A DNA stretch of 64,000 nt from Ideonella alba (GCF_018069875.1 NZ_JAGQDF010000009.1:124001-188000), one strand, 5' to 3'; shown: positions 7,278 to 18,718, counted from the stretch's first letter. Program-made: numbers and translations. The notes: generated by a model not told the origin, from the sequence alone.

Positions 7278-10200
7278 ATGCGGCTCAACCAGATCAAGCT
7301 CTCAGGCTTCAAGTCGTTCGCCGAGCCCACCACCTTCCAACTGCCCGGGCAGCGCGTCGGCGTGGTGGGACCCAACGGTTGCGGCAAGTCCAACATCATG
7401 GACGCGGTGCGCTGGGTGCTGGGCGAGAGCAAGGCGTCCGAGCTGCGTGGCGAGTCCATGCAGGACGTCATCTTCAACGGCTCCGGCAACCGCAAGCCCG
7501 CCAGCCGCGCCAGCGTGGAGCTGGTCTTCAGCAATGAGGATGGCCGCGCCGGCGGCAGCTGGAACCAGTACAGCGAGATCGCCGTCAAGCGGGTGCTCAC
7601 GCGGGACGGCGCCAGCAGCTACTACATCAACAACCAGCCGGTGCGCCGGCGCGATGTGCAGGACGTGTTCCTGGGCACCGGCCTGGGCCCGCGCGCCTAC
7701 GCCATCATCGGTCAGGGCACGATCAGTCGGATCATCGAGTCCAAACCTGAGGAACTGCGGCTGTTCCTGGAAGAGGCCGCGGGCGTCTCCAAGTACAAGG
7801 AGCGCCGCCGCGAGACCGAGAACCGGCTGAAGGACACCCGCGAGAACCTCACCCGCGTGGAAGACATCCTGCGCGAGCTGGGCAGCAACCTCGACAAGCT
7901 CGAACGCCAGGCCGAGGTGGCCGCGCAGTACCGCGGCCTGCAGGAGCAGGGCACACTGAAGCTGCACCAGCTGTGGTTCCTCAAGCACCGCGACGCGGCG
8001 GCCGAGGAGGAACGCGTCAAGTTGGCAGCACTCGAGGCCACCAACGCACTGGAATCGCGCCTGGCCGAGCTGCGCCATGTCGAAGCCGAACTCGAAACCA
8101 TCCGCCAGGCCCATTACGCCGCCAGTGATGCGCTGCATGCCCGCCAGGGCGATCTGGCCCAGGCGCAGCTGGAGGTGAGCCGGCTGGAAGAGCGCATCCG
8201 CTACGTGGTCGAGGGCCGCCAGCGTGCCCAGGCGCGACTGGCCGAACTGGTCGCGCAGAACGCCCAGTGGAGCGAGCGCCGCACCGAGGCCGAGGCCGAG
8301 CTGGAATCGATCGCCGAGCAGATCCTTGCCGCCGAGGAACAGGCCGAGGTGCTGGCCGCGCAGGCCGAGGAAGAGTCGCTGAACGCGCCCACCCACGAGG
8401 ATGCGGTGCGCGCGGCCCAGGCCCGCGCCAACCAGCAGCGCCAGCAGGTGGCCCTGGTGCAGCAGCAGATCCAGCTGCTGGCCGCCGAGAGCCGCAACAT
8501 CGACGAGCAGATGAAGGGGCTGCGCAGCCGCCGCGAGCGCCTGGCTGCCGAGCGCCAGGGCCTGGCCTCGCCCGATCTGGACAAGCTGGCCGCGTTGCGC
8601 GAGGACAGCGCAGCCGCCGACGAGGTGCAGGCCGAGGCCGAGGCCCGCGCCCAGGCCCTGGGCGACGAGGTGCCGCAGCTTGACGAGCGCCGACGCGCCC
8701 AGCAGGAGCTGGTCAACCGCGAATCGGCCCGCCAGGCCGACCTGAGCGCGCGGCTGGACGCGCTGCGTGCCCTGCAGGAAAAGGTGCAGACCGAGGGCAA
8801 GTTGAAGCCCTGGCTGGCCAAGCACGGTCTGGACGGCCTGGCCGGTCTGTGGACGAAGATCCACATCGAAGCGGGCTGGGAAGTGGCGCTGGAATCGGCG
8901 CTGCGCGAGCGCATGAACGCGCTGGCCGTGGGCCGGCTGGACATCGTGCGCGCCTTCGCCGCGGATGCGCCGCCGGCCAAGCTGGCCTTCTACTCGCCGC
9001 CGGCTGCCGGCATCCAGAACACCCACCAGACACTGCCGCGGCTGTCCGATCTGCTGCGCCTGAACGACGCCGGCCTGAAGGCATTGCTGAACGACTGGCT
9101 GGAGGGCGTCTACACCGCCGACAGCCTGGACACCGCGCTGGCCCAGCGCGGCCAGCTGACCCACGGCGAGGTCATCATGACCCGCGAAGGCCATGCGGTC
9201 TCGCAGTTCGCGGTGGGCTTCTACGCCCCCGACTCCGAGCAGGCCGGTCTGCTGGCGCGGGCGCAGGAGATCGAGAACCTGGAGCGTGAGTCGCGCGCCC
9301 AGCACCTGCTGGCCGACGAGGCCCGCACCGGGCTGGTCCGCGTCGAGGCGGCGTTCACCGAGGCCTCCAGCCGCCTGGCCCAGGCCCGCCGCGAGGCCAC
9401 CGACGCGCAGACCCGTGCCCACCAGCTGCAGGTTGAACTGCTGCGCCTGTCGCAGCAGGCCGAGGCCTCGTCGGCCCGCCGTGGGCAACTCGACGAGGAG
9501 CTGGCCGAGGTCGATGCGCAGATGGAGGAGCTGGCCGAGCGCCGTGCCACCGGCGAGGGCCGATTCGAGGAACTCGACCTGCAGCTGGCCGAGACGCAGG
9601 AGCACCATGCCCAGCTCGAGGAGGACGTGATCGCCGCCGAGCGCCGGCTGGCCGGTGCACGCGAGCAGCTGCGCGCGCTGGAGCGCCAGGCGCAGGAGGC
9701 GCAGTTCCAGGCGCGGGCGCTGTCGGCGCGGCGCGGTGAGCTGCAGCGCCAGGTCGAGACCGCCGCGCAGCAGGTGCGCGCCAACGAGCAGGCCGGCGAG
9801 CAACTGCAGCTGGAGCTGGGCGCGTTCGACGACCAGGCCGCGCAGGCCGGGCTGCAGGACGCGCTGGCGCTGCAGGCCGAGAAGGCCGAAATCCTGGGCG
9901 CCGCCCGCAGCGAGTACGACGAGCTCAGTGCCAAGCTGCGCGCTGCCGACGAGCAGCGGCTGCAGTTCGAGCGCAGCCTGGACCCGCTGCGTGAACAGAT
10001 CACCAAGCTGCAGCTGGAGCAGCAAGCCGCCAGCCTGGGTGGTGCCCAGTACCTGGAGCAGCTCACCGCAGCCGAGGTGGACCTGGCCGCCTTGGCCCAG
10101 AACATCGCGGACCACAACGTCAAGCTGTGGGGCCTGCAGGGCGAGATCGACCGCATCAACCGCGAGATCGCGGGCCTGGGCGCGGTCAACCTGGCGGCAC

Positions 10201-10790
10201 TGGACGAGCTGACGGCGGCGCGTGAGCGCAAGACCTTCCTCGATGCGCAGAACGCCGACCTGATCGACGCCATCACCACGCTGGAAGACGCGATCCACAA
10301 GATCGACCTGGAAACCCGCGACCTGCTGATGACCACCTTCAACCTGGTCAACGAGGGCTTCGGACGCATGTTCCCCAGCCTCTTCGGCGGTGGCCAGGCC
10401 AGGCTGATCATGACCGGCGACGAGGTGCTTGACGCCGGCGTGCAGGTGATGGCGCAGCCGCCGGGCAAGAAGAACAGCACCATCCATCTGCTGTCGGGTG
10501 GCGAGAAGGCGCTCACCGCGATCGCGCTGGTGTTCGCGATCTTCCTGCTCAACCCGGCGCCGTTCTGCCTGCTCGATGAGGTGGACGCGCCGCTGGACGA
10601 CGCCAACACCGAGCGCTACGCGCGCCTGGTCAGCGAGATGTCCAAGGGCACGCAGTTCCTGTTCATCTCGCACAACAAGATCGCGATGGAGATGGCCGAG
10701 CAGCTGATCGGCGTGACGATGCAGGAACAGGGCGTGTCGCGCATCGTCGCGGTGGACATGGAAGCCGCCGTCGGCATGGTCGAGGGATGA
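7278..10790 (+). CDS. smc: Chromosome partition protein SMC
   Basis: 1170 residues with the five-part SMC layout. The N-terminal ATPase half has Walker A GPNGCGKSN at 31-39. Two long Glu/Gln/Ala-rich coiled-coil arms flank a hinge near 500-640 (KPWLAKHGLDGLAGLW to HGEVIMTREGHAV). The C-terminal half has the signature LLSGGEKALTAIAL and Walker B FCLLDEVDAPLDDAN. The protein condenses and segregates the chromosome, usually with ScpA and ScpB, which are not in this window. The ATG at 7278 gives the conserved MRLNQIKLSGFKSF start; an ATG 39 bp upstream is less likely. zipA follows after 16 bp. Confidence 0.97.
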   Translation: MRLNQIKLSGFKSFAEPTTFQLPGQRVGVVGPNGCGKSNIMDAVRWVLGESKASELRGESMQDVIFNGSGNRKPASRASVELVFSNEDGRAGGSWNQYSEIAVKRVLTRDGASSYYINNQPVRRRDVQDVFLGTGLGPRAYAIIGQGTISRIIESKPEELRLFLEEAAGVSKYKERRRETENRLKDTRENLTRVEDILRELGSNLDKLERQAEVAAQYRGLQEQGTLKLHQLWFLKHRDAAAEEERVKLAALEATNALESRLAELRHVEAELETIRQAHYAASDALHARQGDLAQAQLEVSRLEERIRYVVEGRQRAQARLAELVAQNAQWSERRTEAEAELESIAEQILAAEEQAEVLAAQAEEESLNAPTHEDAVRAAQARANQQRQQVALVQQQIQLLAAESRNIDEQMKGLRSRRERLAAERQGLASPDLDKLAALREDSAAADEVQAEAEARAQALGDEVPQLDERRRAQQELVNRESARQADLSARLDALRALQEKVQTEGKLKPWLAKHGLDGLAGLWTKIHIEAGWEVALESALRERMNALAVGRLDIVRAFAADAPPAKLAFYSPPAAGIQNTHQTLPRLSDLLRLNDAGLKALLNDWLEGVYTADSLDTALAQRGQLTHGEVIMTREGHAVSQFAVGFYAPDSEQAGLLARAQEIENLERESRAQHLLADEARTGLVRVEAAFTEASSRLAQARREATDAQTRAHQLQVELLRLSQQAEASSARRGQLDEELAEVDAQMEELAERRATGEGRFEELDLQLAETQEHHAQLEEDVIAAERRLAGAREQLRALERQAQEAQFQARALSARRGELQRQVETAAQQVRANEQAGEQLQLELGAFDDQAAQAGLQDALALQAEKAEILGAARSEYDELSAKLRAADEQRLQFERSLDPLREQITKLQLEQQAASLGGAQYLEQLTAAEVDLAALAQNIADHNVKLWGLQGEIDRINREIAGLGAVNLAALDELTAARERKTFLDAQNADLIDAITTLEDAIHKIDLETRDLLMTTFNLVNEGFGRMFPSLFGGGQARLIMTGDEVLDAGVQVMAQPPGKKNSTIHLLSGGEKALTAIALVFAIFLLNPAPFCLLDEVDAPLDDANTERYARLVSEMSKGTQFLFISHNKIAMEMAEQLIGVTMQEQGVSRIVAVDMEAAVGMVEG

Positions 10791-10806
10791 CAGGAGTCGT
10801 CGAACA

Positions 10807-11868
10807 ATGAGTCTGACCGTGGCACTGGCCATCCTGGCCGGCGTGGTGTTGCTGGGCGTGGTGGTGCATGGCGCCTGGACGACGCGCCGCGCCGGGCCGC
10901 GCCAGCCGCAGGTGGTGGACAACGCCGAGCCCGCACACCGGCTGGAGCCCACGCTGGGGGGCGTCGACCCCGCACCGGCCACGATCGACGGCGAGCCGGT
11001 GGTCGGCCTGCCCGACCCGGTGCGCACCGCGGTGGCCACGCGGCGTGCGGCACGCATCGATGCGCTGATCGACGCCATCGCCACCGTCGCACCGGAAACC
11101 CCCATCAGCGGCGAGTTGGCGCTGCAGCACCTGCCCACCACGCGCCGCGCCGGCTCCAAGCCCTTTCACATCGAAGGTCTGGACAGCGAGACCGGTGACT
11201 GGGAACAGCCCCAGGCCGGTCACCGCTACACCGAGTTCCAGGCCGCGGTGCAACTGGCCAACCGGCATGGCGCCCTCAACGAGATCGAGTACTCCGAGTT
11301 CGTGCAGAAGGTGCAGGCCTTTGCCGATGCTGTGGGCGCGATGCCCGATTTCCCCGACATGCTCGATGCCGTCGCACGCGCCCGCGAGCTGGACGCGTTC
11401 TCCAGCGCCCACGATGCCCAGCTGACCGCGGTGCTGCGCGCCAACTCGGTGGCCTGGAGCGTGGGCTACCTGCAGCAGTGCGCCGGCCGCCATGGCTTCG
11501 TGCCCGGCGTGGTGCCGGGTCGGCTGGTGCTGCCGTCGACCGAGGAAGGCGCGCCGCCGGTGCTGGTGCTGGCCTTCGACCACCAGGCCGCGCTGGCCGA
11601 GGATCCGGGTGAGGCGGCGCTGCGCGAAGTCACGCTGAGCCTGGACGTGCCGCAGACCCCCGAGGCCGCCGAGCCCTTCTCCGCCTGGCAGGAACAGGCG
11701 CGTCGCCTGGCTGACGATCTGGACGCCACGCTGGTGGACGACCAGGGCCAGCCGATCACGCTGCACGCGTTCGCCGCCATCGGCGCCGAACTGCTGCGCC
11801 TGTACCGCGCGCTGGAGTCCCGCGACCTGGCCGCCGGCAGCCTGGCCGCGCGACGACTGTTCAGTTGA
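10807..11868 (+). CDS. zipA: Cell division protein ZipA homologue
   Basis: 353 residues. A single N-terminal membrane helix (about residues 3-22) is followed by a charged Pro/Ala linker and a C-terminal ZipA FtsZ-binding domain from about residue 210 (GFVPGVVPGRLVLPS, LTLSLDVPQTPEA-like, DDLDATLVDDQGQPI). It would tether FtsZ to the inner membrane at the division ring. Its position between smc and ligA is the usual betaproteobacterial arrangement and supports the call, since the sequence itself is weakly conserved. Confidence 0.85.
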   Translation: MSLTVALAILAGVVLLGVVVHGAWTTRRAGPRQPQVVDNAEPAHRLEPTLGGVDPAPATIDGEPVVGLPDPVRTAVATRRAARIDALIDAIATVAPETPISGELALQHLPTTRRAGSKPFHIEGLDSETGDWEQPQAGHRYTEFQAAVQLANRHGALNEIEYSEFVQKVQAFADAVGAMPDFPDMLDAVARARELDAFSSAHDAQLTAVLRANSVAWSVGYLQQCAGRHGFVPGVVPGRLVLPSTEEGAPPVLVLAFDHQAALAEDPGEAALREVTLSLDVPQTPEAAEPFSAWQEQARRLADDLDATLVDDQGQPITLHAFAAIGAELLRLYRALESRDLAAGSLAARRLFS

Positions 11869-11962
11869 CGCCGCGCAGAGCCGCTGCGCGCGGCTGGCCG
11901 GTGGCAGCCAGGGCTGCCGGTATCATCGCCCATCCACATTGCCTGCCCGTACGGAGGCCTGC

Positions 11963-12577
11963 ATGAGTCGTTGGGACACGCGCGCGCTGCGGCGCTGCGC
12001 CCTGGGTCTGTTCGCCTGCCTGGCCGCTGCCTCGGCCCCGGGCCAGACCCCTGCGCCCGACGCCAAGGCCCTGGAGCGCGGTGCCCGGCTGATCGGCTTC
12101 TGCGCCAACTGCCATGGCGCCAACGGCAATTCCACGGCGCCGGAGATTCCCAACCTGGCGGGCCAGAACCCGGCCTACCTGGACGAGCAGATGCGGCGCT
12201 TCATCGACGGCCGCCGCAAGGACCCGTTCATGAGCGGCCTGATCAAGGCCATGAGCCCGGCCGAGCGCGCCGATGCGGTGGCCTATCTGGCCGCCCAGAC
12301 CATGCAGCCCAGCGCGCCGCCAGCGCCCGCCGCCCAGGTGGCCGAGGGCCGCGCCTACTACGGCAAGGTGTGCTTTCGCTGCCATGGCGAGCAGGCCCGG
12401 GGTGATGCCACCGTGCCGCGCCTGGCCGGCCAGCAGCCTGGCTACGTCGTCAAGAGCCTGAAGCGCTACCGCGACGGCACCGGCGAGCGGCTGGAGCCGG
12501 TGATGGCGGCCAACACGAAGATGATGAGCGACGCGCAGATCCAGGCCGTTGCCGCCTACGTGGCGAGCCTGCGATGA
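11963..12577 (+). CDS. Di-heme cytochrome c (c4 type)
   Basis: 204 residues with a Sec signal peptide ending near Ala-Pro-Gly. Two homologous cytochrome c domains follow, each with one heme site: CANCH near residue 49 and CFRCH near residue 137. Met ligand candidates sit in FMSGLIKAM and VMAANTKMM. Cytochrome c4 carries electrons in the periplasm to terminal oxidases. The ATG at 11963 has GGAGG upstream. It sits between zipA and ligA, a place with no functional link to respiration. Confidence 0.9.
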   Translation: MSRWDTRALRRCALGLFACLAAASAPGQTPAPDAKALERGARLIGFCANCHGANGNSTAPEIPNLAGQNPAYLDEQMRRFIDGRRKDPFMSGLIKAMSPAERADAVAYLAAQTMQPSAPPAPAAQVAEGRAYYGKVCFRCHGEQARGDATVPRLAGQQPGYVVKSLKRYRDGTGERLEPVMAANTKMMSDAQIQAVAAYVASLR

Positions 12578-14701
<2,124 letters not shown>

Positions 14702-14703
14702 CG

Positions 14704-15252
14704 ATGGCCGTGCGAGAGATCCTGAGAATGGGCGACCCGCGCCTGCTGCGCGTGGCGCAGCCGGTGACCGCCTTTGACACGCCCGAACTGCATGCGCTGG
14801 TGGCCGACATGGAAGAGACCATGGCGGCCGCCCGCGGCGCCGGGCTGGCCGCGCCGCAGATCGGCGTGGACCTGCAGCTGGTGATCTTCGGTGTCGAGCG
14901 CAGCGAGCGCTACCCCGATGCCCCCGCCGTGCCGCGCACCGTGCTGCTCAACCCGGTGATCACGCCGCTGCCCGGGCCCGATGGCGCGCCGGACGAGGAA
15001 GAGGGCTGGGAAGGCTGCCTCAGCGTGCCCGGCCTGCGCGGCGTGGTGCCACGCCACCGGCGCATCCGCTACAGCGGGGTCGACATCGCCGGCCGGCCGA
15101 TCGAGCGCGAGGCCGAGGGCTTCCACGCCCGCGTCGTGCAGCACGAGTGCGACCACCTGATCGGCCGCCTGTACCCCACCCGCATGCGCGACCTCACCCG
15201 CCTGGGCTTCACCAGCGTGCTGTTTCCCGGCCTGGACGACGCCGACGACTGA
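14704..15252 (+). CDS. def: Peptide deformylase
   Basis: 182 residues carrying all three deformylase motifs: GLAAPQIG at 47-54, EGCLSVPG with metal-ligand Cys-105, and QHECDHLIG with His-147, Glu-148 and His-151. It removes the formyl group from the N-terminal Met of new proteins. The [10 protein letters not shown] version with an acidic insert before the motif is common for second deformylase copies in Burkholderiales, so another def gene may exist elsewhere. Probably translated with ligA (two-base gap). Confidence 0.95.
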   Translation: MAVREILRMGDPRLLRVAQPVTAFDTPELHALVADMEETMAAARGAGLAAPQIGVDLQLVIFGVERSERYPDAPAVPRTVLLNPVITPLPGPDGAPDEEEGWEGCLSVPGLRGVVPRHRRIRYSGVDIAGRPIEREAEGFHARVVQHECDHLIGRLYPTRMRDLTRLGFTSVLFPGLDDADD

Positions 15253-15317
15253 GTGTGACGGGGCGCAACGCTGTCAGCCGCGCTGCCGCCGGGGGCGTTG
15301 ATGTCCCTGGAGGCTTG

Positions 15318-17327
15318 ATGACCATGTCCATGCAATTGATTGTTCGCACCCGGGCCAGCCGTTGGCTGGCGGTGGGTGTTCTGGCCCTGACCGGTCTGGC
15401 CGCCCAGGCCATGGACGACCCGCCGGGACGCGTCGGCCGCGTGGCCGACGTCCAAGGCCGGGCCTGGCTGCAGGAGGCCGGGCAGGGCGAGTGGATCGAC
15501 GGCCTGCGCAACCGCCCGCTGACCAGCGGCGACCGCCTGTCCACCGACCGCGACGGCCGGCTGGACCTGCAGATCGGCTCCACCGCGCTGCAACTGGGCA
15601 CCGGCAGTGAGCTGCAGGTGCTGCGCCTGGACGACGACCGCATCGAGCTGATGCTGGTGGCCGGCAGCCTGGGCCTGCGCGTGCAGGAGCCCGAGGTGGC
15701 GCGCGAGATCGAGTTGCGCGCCGGCGACTTCCGCTTCTTGCCGGTGTCGCCCGGCGCCTACCGCATCGACCAGGACAGCCGCAGCAGCCACGGCGGCGTG
15801 GGGGCCAGCGGCGAGTTGGCCTTTGAATCGCGCGACGCGCAGCTGAACCTGCGCGCCGGCCAGCGCGCCGAGTTCTGGCTCGACCCCTCGGATGGTCGCA
15901 CCCACTACAGCTGGTCCACGCTGCCCGGCGACGGCCTGGCCGCCTGGCTGCAGCAGCCGGTGTGGGCGCCGGAGCGCCGCGCCGAGTCGCGCTATGTGTC
16001 GCCCGAAATGACCGGTGCCGACGACCTGGACCGCTACGGCCGCTGGGCCGACCACCCCGAATACGGCGCGCTGTGGACGCCGACCACGGTGGTCGCCGGC
16101 TGGGCCCCGTACCGCTACGGCCGCTGGGCCTGGGTCTCGCCCTGGGGCTGGACCTGGGTGGATGACGCGCCCTGGGGCTTCGCGCCCTTCCACTATGGTC
16201 GCTGGGTGTTCTGGGGCGGCCGCTGGTGCTGGGCGCCGGGCCGCTACATCCGCCGTCCGGCCTACGCCCCGGCGATGGTGGCCTGGGTGGGCAGTCCCGG
16301 CGTGAGCATCAGCGTGGGCATCGGGCCGCAGGTGGGCTGGGTGCCGCTGGCGCCGCGCGAGGTCTATTACCCCGCCTACCGGTACTCGCCGCGCTACCTG
16401 GAGCATGTCAACCACCCCTACGTCTACGGTCGGCCGGTGCCGCCGCGGCCGCCGCGTGAGCCGGTGATGTACTCGAACCGCGGCGTGCCGGGGGGCGTCA
16501 CCATGGTGCCGTCCAACGCGCTGCAGCAGCGCCAGACGGTGGCGGTGATGCAGCACCGTCTGGACGACGTCCAGGTGCAGCGGGTGGTGCAGAGCCAGCC
16601 GGCGCGGTCCTGGCAGGCCGTCACGCCGCCGGCACCGCAGGGCGCGGTCCAGGCGCCGCGGGTGCTGCCCACCGCCTCGCCCGCCCTGGCCCAGCCGCGT
16701 TCGCCGGCCCAGCGCACGCTGCCCAGTGCCGCGGTACGGCCCGAGAACGAGGCCGACGGCAACAGCCGCCGCGACTACCCGCAGCGCATCGCGGTGCCGG
16801 AAGCGCCCGGCCGCGCCGAGGCGCCCGCCCGCGTCGAGCCGGCCAACCCGTCGCCCGCCGTGCGCAGCAGCCCGGCCGTGGTGGCGCCGCCCAGCCGCAC
16901 GCTGCCGCCGGCCGAACCGGCAGTGCGTCCGATGGAGGCCCCGCGTGCACCGGCCGCCCCGGCCGCCCGCCCCGCCGAGGTGGAACGCCCGGTGGCCACG
17001 CCGCCCAGCCGCACGCTGCCCCCGGCCGAGCCCACCGTGCGTCCGATGGAAGCGCCGCGGGCGCCGGCCGCCCCGGCCACCCGCCCCGCCGAGGTGGAGC
17101 GCCCGATGGCCGTGCCGCCGAGCCGCACGCTGCCCGCCGAGCGTCCGGTGCCGGTTCGCCCGCAGGTCGAGCGTCCACAGGTCGAGCGCCCGCCCGTCGA
17201 ACGCATGCCGGCCGAGCGCCCGCAGGTGGAACGCGCCCAGCCGGAGCGCCCGCAGGGCGAGCGCCCGGGGCGCCAGCGCGACGCCGAAGGCCGTGGCAAC
17301 GGCCGACGCGACCGCGACGAACGCTGA
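15318..17327 (+). CDS. DUF6600/FecR-like secreted protein with Pro/Ala/Arg repeat tail
   Basis: 669 residues. A signal peptide ends near AAQA. A FecR-like beta region at about 40-200 (VADVQGRAWLQEAGQGEW, GDRLSTDRDGRLDLQIG) is followed by a Trp/Tyr-rich block at about 230-380 with repeated DRYGRWADHPEYG, RYGRWAWVSPWGWTW and FHYGRWVFW, typical of DUF6600. The last 290 residues are disordered and rich in Pro, Ala, Arg and Val, with 38-residue repeats. GGAGG precedes the ATG at 15318. Function is unknown; an envelope or extracellular role is inferred. Confidence 0.85.
   Translation: MTMSMQLIVRTRASRWLAVGVLALTGLAAQAMDDPPGRVGRVADVQGRAWLQEAGQGEWIDGLRNRPLTSGDRLSTDRDGRLDLQIGSTALQLGTGSELQVLRLDDDRIELMLVAGSLGLRVQEPEVAREIELRAGDFRFLPVSPGAYRIDQDSRSSHGGVGASGELAFESRDAQLNLRAGQRAEFWLDPSDGRTHYSWSTLPGDGLAAWLQQPVWAPERRAESRYVSPEMTGADDLDRYGRWADHPEYGALWTPTTVVAGWAPYRYGRWAWVSPWGWTWVDDAPWGFAPFHYGRWVFWGGRWCWAPGRYIRRPAYAPAMVAWVGSPGVSISVGIGPQVGWVPLAPREVYYPAYRYSPRYLEHVNHPYVYGRPVPPRPPREPVMYSNRGVPGGVTMVPSNALQQRQTVAVMQHRLDDVQVQRVVQSQPARSWQAVTPPAPQGAVQAPRVLPTASPALAQPRSPAQRTLPSAAVRPENEADGNSRRDYPQRIAVPEAPGRAEAPARVEPANPSPAVRSSPAVVAPPSRTLPPAEPAVRPMEAPRAPAAPAARPAEVERPVATPPSRTLPPAEPTVRPMEAPRAPAAPATRPAEVERPMAVPPSRTLPAERPVPVRPQVERPQVERPPVERMPAERPQVERAQPERPQGERPGRQRDAEGRGNGRRDRDER
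16887..17135 (+). repeat. 114-bp in-frame tandem repeat in the DUF6600 gene
   Basis: Two full copies (16887-17000 and 17001-17114) and a partial third (from 17115) encode 38-residue units beginning PPSRTLPPAEP and ending PAEVERP. Unit length is an exact multiple of three, so copy number could change without a frameshift. Confidence 0.85.
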
Positions 17328-17347
17328 ACGGCGCCGTCCCGGTCCGC

Positions 17348-17370
17348 GCTGCCCCGCTCAGCGGGGCAGC
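17348..17370. terminator. Hairpin between convergent genes
   Basis: GCTGCCCCGC (17348-17357) pairs perfectly with GCGGGGCAGC (17361-17370), with a three-base loop that is the tesA stop codon. On the plus strand AGTGTTTTC follows. It probably ends transcription from the DUF6600 gene and perhaps from tesA. Confidence 0.6.
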
Positions 17371-18017
17371 AGTGTTTTCAGCGCCGGCCAGACGTTGTCC
17401 AGCATCAGCGGATGCGCCTTGGCCAGCGGGTGGATGCGGTCGCTCTGGAACCAGGCCTCGGCGTCCGGCCGGTCGGCCACGCCGGCCAGCAGGAAGGGCA
17501 CCAGGCCGGCCCGGCGCTCGCGGGCCACGTCCTGGAAGCTGCGGGCGAACTCCTCGGTGTAGGCGCGGCCGTAGTTGGGCGGCACCTGCATGCCCACCAG
17601 CAGCACCTTGGCGCCGGCCTGCTGGGCGGCGCTGGTCATCGCCATCAGGTTGTCTCGGGTGCTGGTCACCGGCAGGCCGCGCAGCGCGTCGTTGCCGCCC
17701 AGCTCGATCACCACCACCGCGGGCTTGTGCTGCGCCAACAGGCCGGGCAGCCGGCTGCGGCCGCCGGCGGTGGTGTCGCCGCTGATGCTGGCGTTGACCA
17801 CCTGCAGCGGCGACTTCTGGGCCTTCAGCCGCTCGGCCAGCAGTGCCACCCAGCCGCTGCCGCGCGCCAGGCCGTACTCGGCCGACAGGCTGTCGCCCAC
17901 GACCAGCAAGACCGGCGCTGCCGTGGGGGCGGCGGTGGCCGCGCTACAGTCGGCGCCGATGCAGGCGATCAGGCCTGCCAGCAGCCCGGCGCGCCGCGCC
18001 CTTGAAACCAAGCTCAT
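17358..18017 (-). CDS. tesA: Periplasmic arylesterase / acyl-CoA thioesterase I, SGNH (GDSL) family
   Basis: 219 residues with a signal peptide to about residue 33, then the SGNH blocks: GDSLSAEYGL with nucleophile Ser, ASISGDTTAGG with Gly, VIELGGNDALRG with Asn, and the C-terminal DRIHPLAKAH catalytic Asp-His. Family enzymes hydrolyse acyl-CoA, lysophospholipid and aryl esters in the periplasm. It is divergent from a YbbA-type ABC ATPase, as in Escherichia coli. The ATG at 18017 overlaps the ATG of that gene and has no obvious ribosome site. Confidence 0.88.
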   Translation of the reverse strand: MSLVSRARRAGLLAGLIACIGADCSAATAAPTAAPVLLVVGDSLSAEYGLARGSGWVALLAERLKAQKSPLQVVNASISGDTTAGGRSRLPGLLAQHKPAVVVIELGGNDALRGLPVTSTRDNLMAMTSAAQQAGAKVLLVGMQVPPNYGRAYTEEFARSFQDVARERRAGLVPFLLAGVADRPDAEAWFQSDRIHPLAKAHPLMLDNVWPALKTLLPR

Positions 18018-18690
18018 GTCTGAACCCATCATCGCTGTGGAGCATGTCAGCAAGCGCGTCACCGACGCCACTGGCACGCTGACGATTCTCCACGACATCG
18101 ACTTCAGCCTGCAGCCGCGGGAGTCGGCCGCCATCGTCGGCGCCTCGGGCTCGGGCAAGAGCACGCTGCTGGCCTTGATGGCGGGCCTGGACGTGCCCAG
18201 CGAGGGCACGGTGCGTCTGGCGGGCACCGACCTGTTCGCGCTGGACGAGGACGCGCGCGCCGAGGTGCGGGCGCGCTCGCTGGGCTTTGTCTTCCAGAGT
18301 TTCCAGTTGCTGGCCAACCGCACCGCGCTGGAGAACGTGATGCTGCCGCTGGAGCTGGCCGGTGCGGCGCGGGCGCGCGAGCAGGCGGCCGAGATGCTCG
18401 ACCGCGTGGGCCTGTCGCAGCGCCTGCGCCACTACCCCAAGGTGCTGTCGGGCGGCGAGCAGCAGCGCGTGGCGCTGGCGCGGGCCTTCGTCGTGCGGCC
18501 ACAGCTGCTGCTGGCCGACGAGCCCACCGGCAGCCTGGACTTCGCCACCGGCGAGTCGGTGATGAACCTGATGCTGGAGCTCAACCGCGAGGCGGGGACG
18601 ACGCTGGTGCTGGTGACGCATGACCGCGCGCTGGCGGCGCGCTGCGAACGCCAGCTGCACATCGAGGCCGGCCGCCTGATGCCGGCCTGA
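18016..18690 (+). CDS. ybbA: ABC transporter ATP-binding protein (YbbA/LolD type)
   Basis: 224 residues: Walker A GASGSGKST at 42-50, Q-loop FVFQSFQLL, signature LSGGEQQRVALARA at about 144-157, Walker B LLLADEPTGSLD and the H-loop LVTHD. It belongs to the MacB/LolD branch that powers mechanotransmission or lipoprotein-type transport. In other genomes a large YbbP permease gene follows directly. Here the next gene is yhiN on the opposite strand, so the ATPase has no partner in the window. The start lies inside the CATG shared with tesA. Confidence 0.9.
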   Translation: MSEPIIAVEHVSKRVTDATGTLTILHDIDFSLQPRESAAIVGASGSGKSTLLALMAGLDVPSEGTVRLAGTDLFALDEDARAEVRARSLGFVFQSFQLLANRTALENVMLPLELAGAARAREQAAEMLDRVGLSQRLRHYPKVLSGGEQQRVALARAFVVRPQLLLADEPTGSLDFATGESVMNLMLELNREAGTTLVLVTHDRALAARCERQLHIEAGRLMPA

Positions 18691-18718
18691 TGCCCGCCTG
18701 ATGCCCGCCTGATCAGGC
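18676..18718. repeat. 11-bp tandem repeat across two stop codons
   Basis: CTGATGCCSGC occurs at 18676, 18687 and 18698, and a partial CTGATCAGGC at 18709. It spans the ybbA stop and reaches the yhiN stop. Probably slippage in the short convergent gap. Confidence 0.7.

Noticed and set aside
7302-11159. Very long open frame (over 1200 codons) on the strand opposite smc and zipA
   Set aside because: The smc frame has all ATPase motifs. High-GC genes with strong third-position bias leave the opposite strand open. The antisense product is low complexity (Leu, Gln, Gly, His) with no domain.
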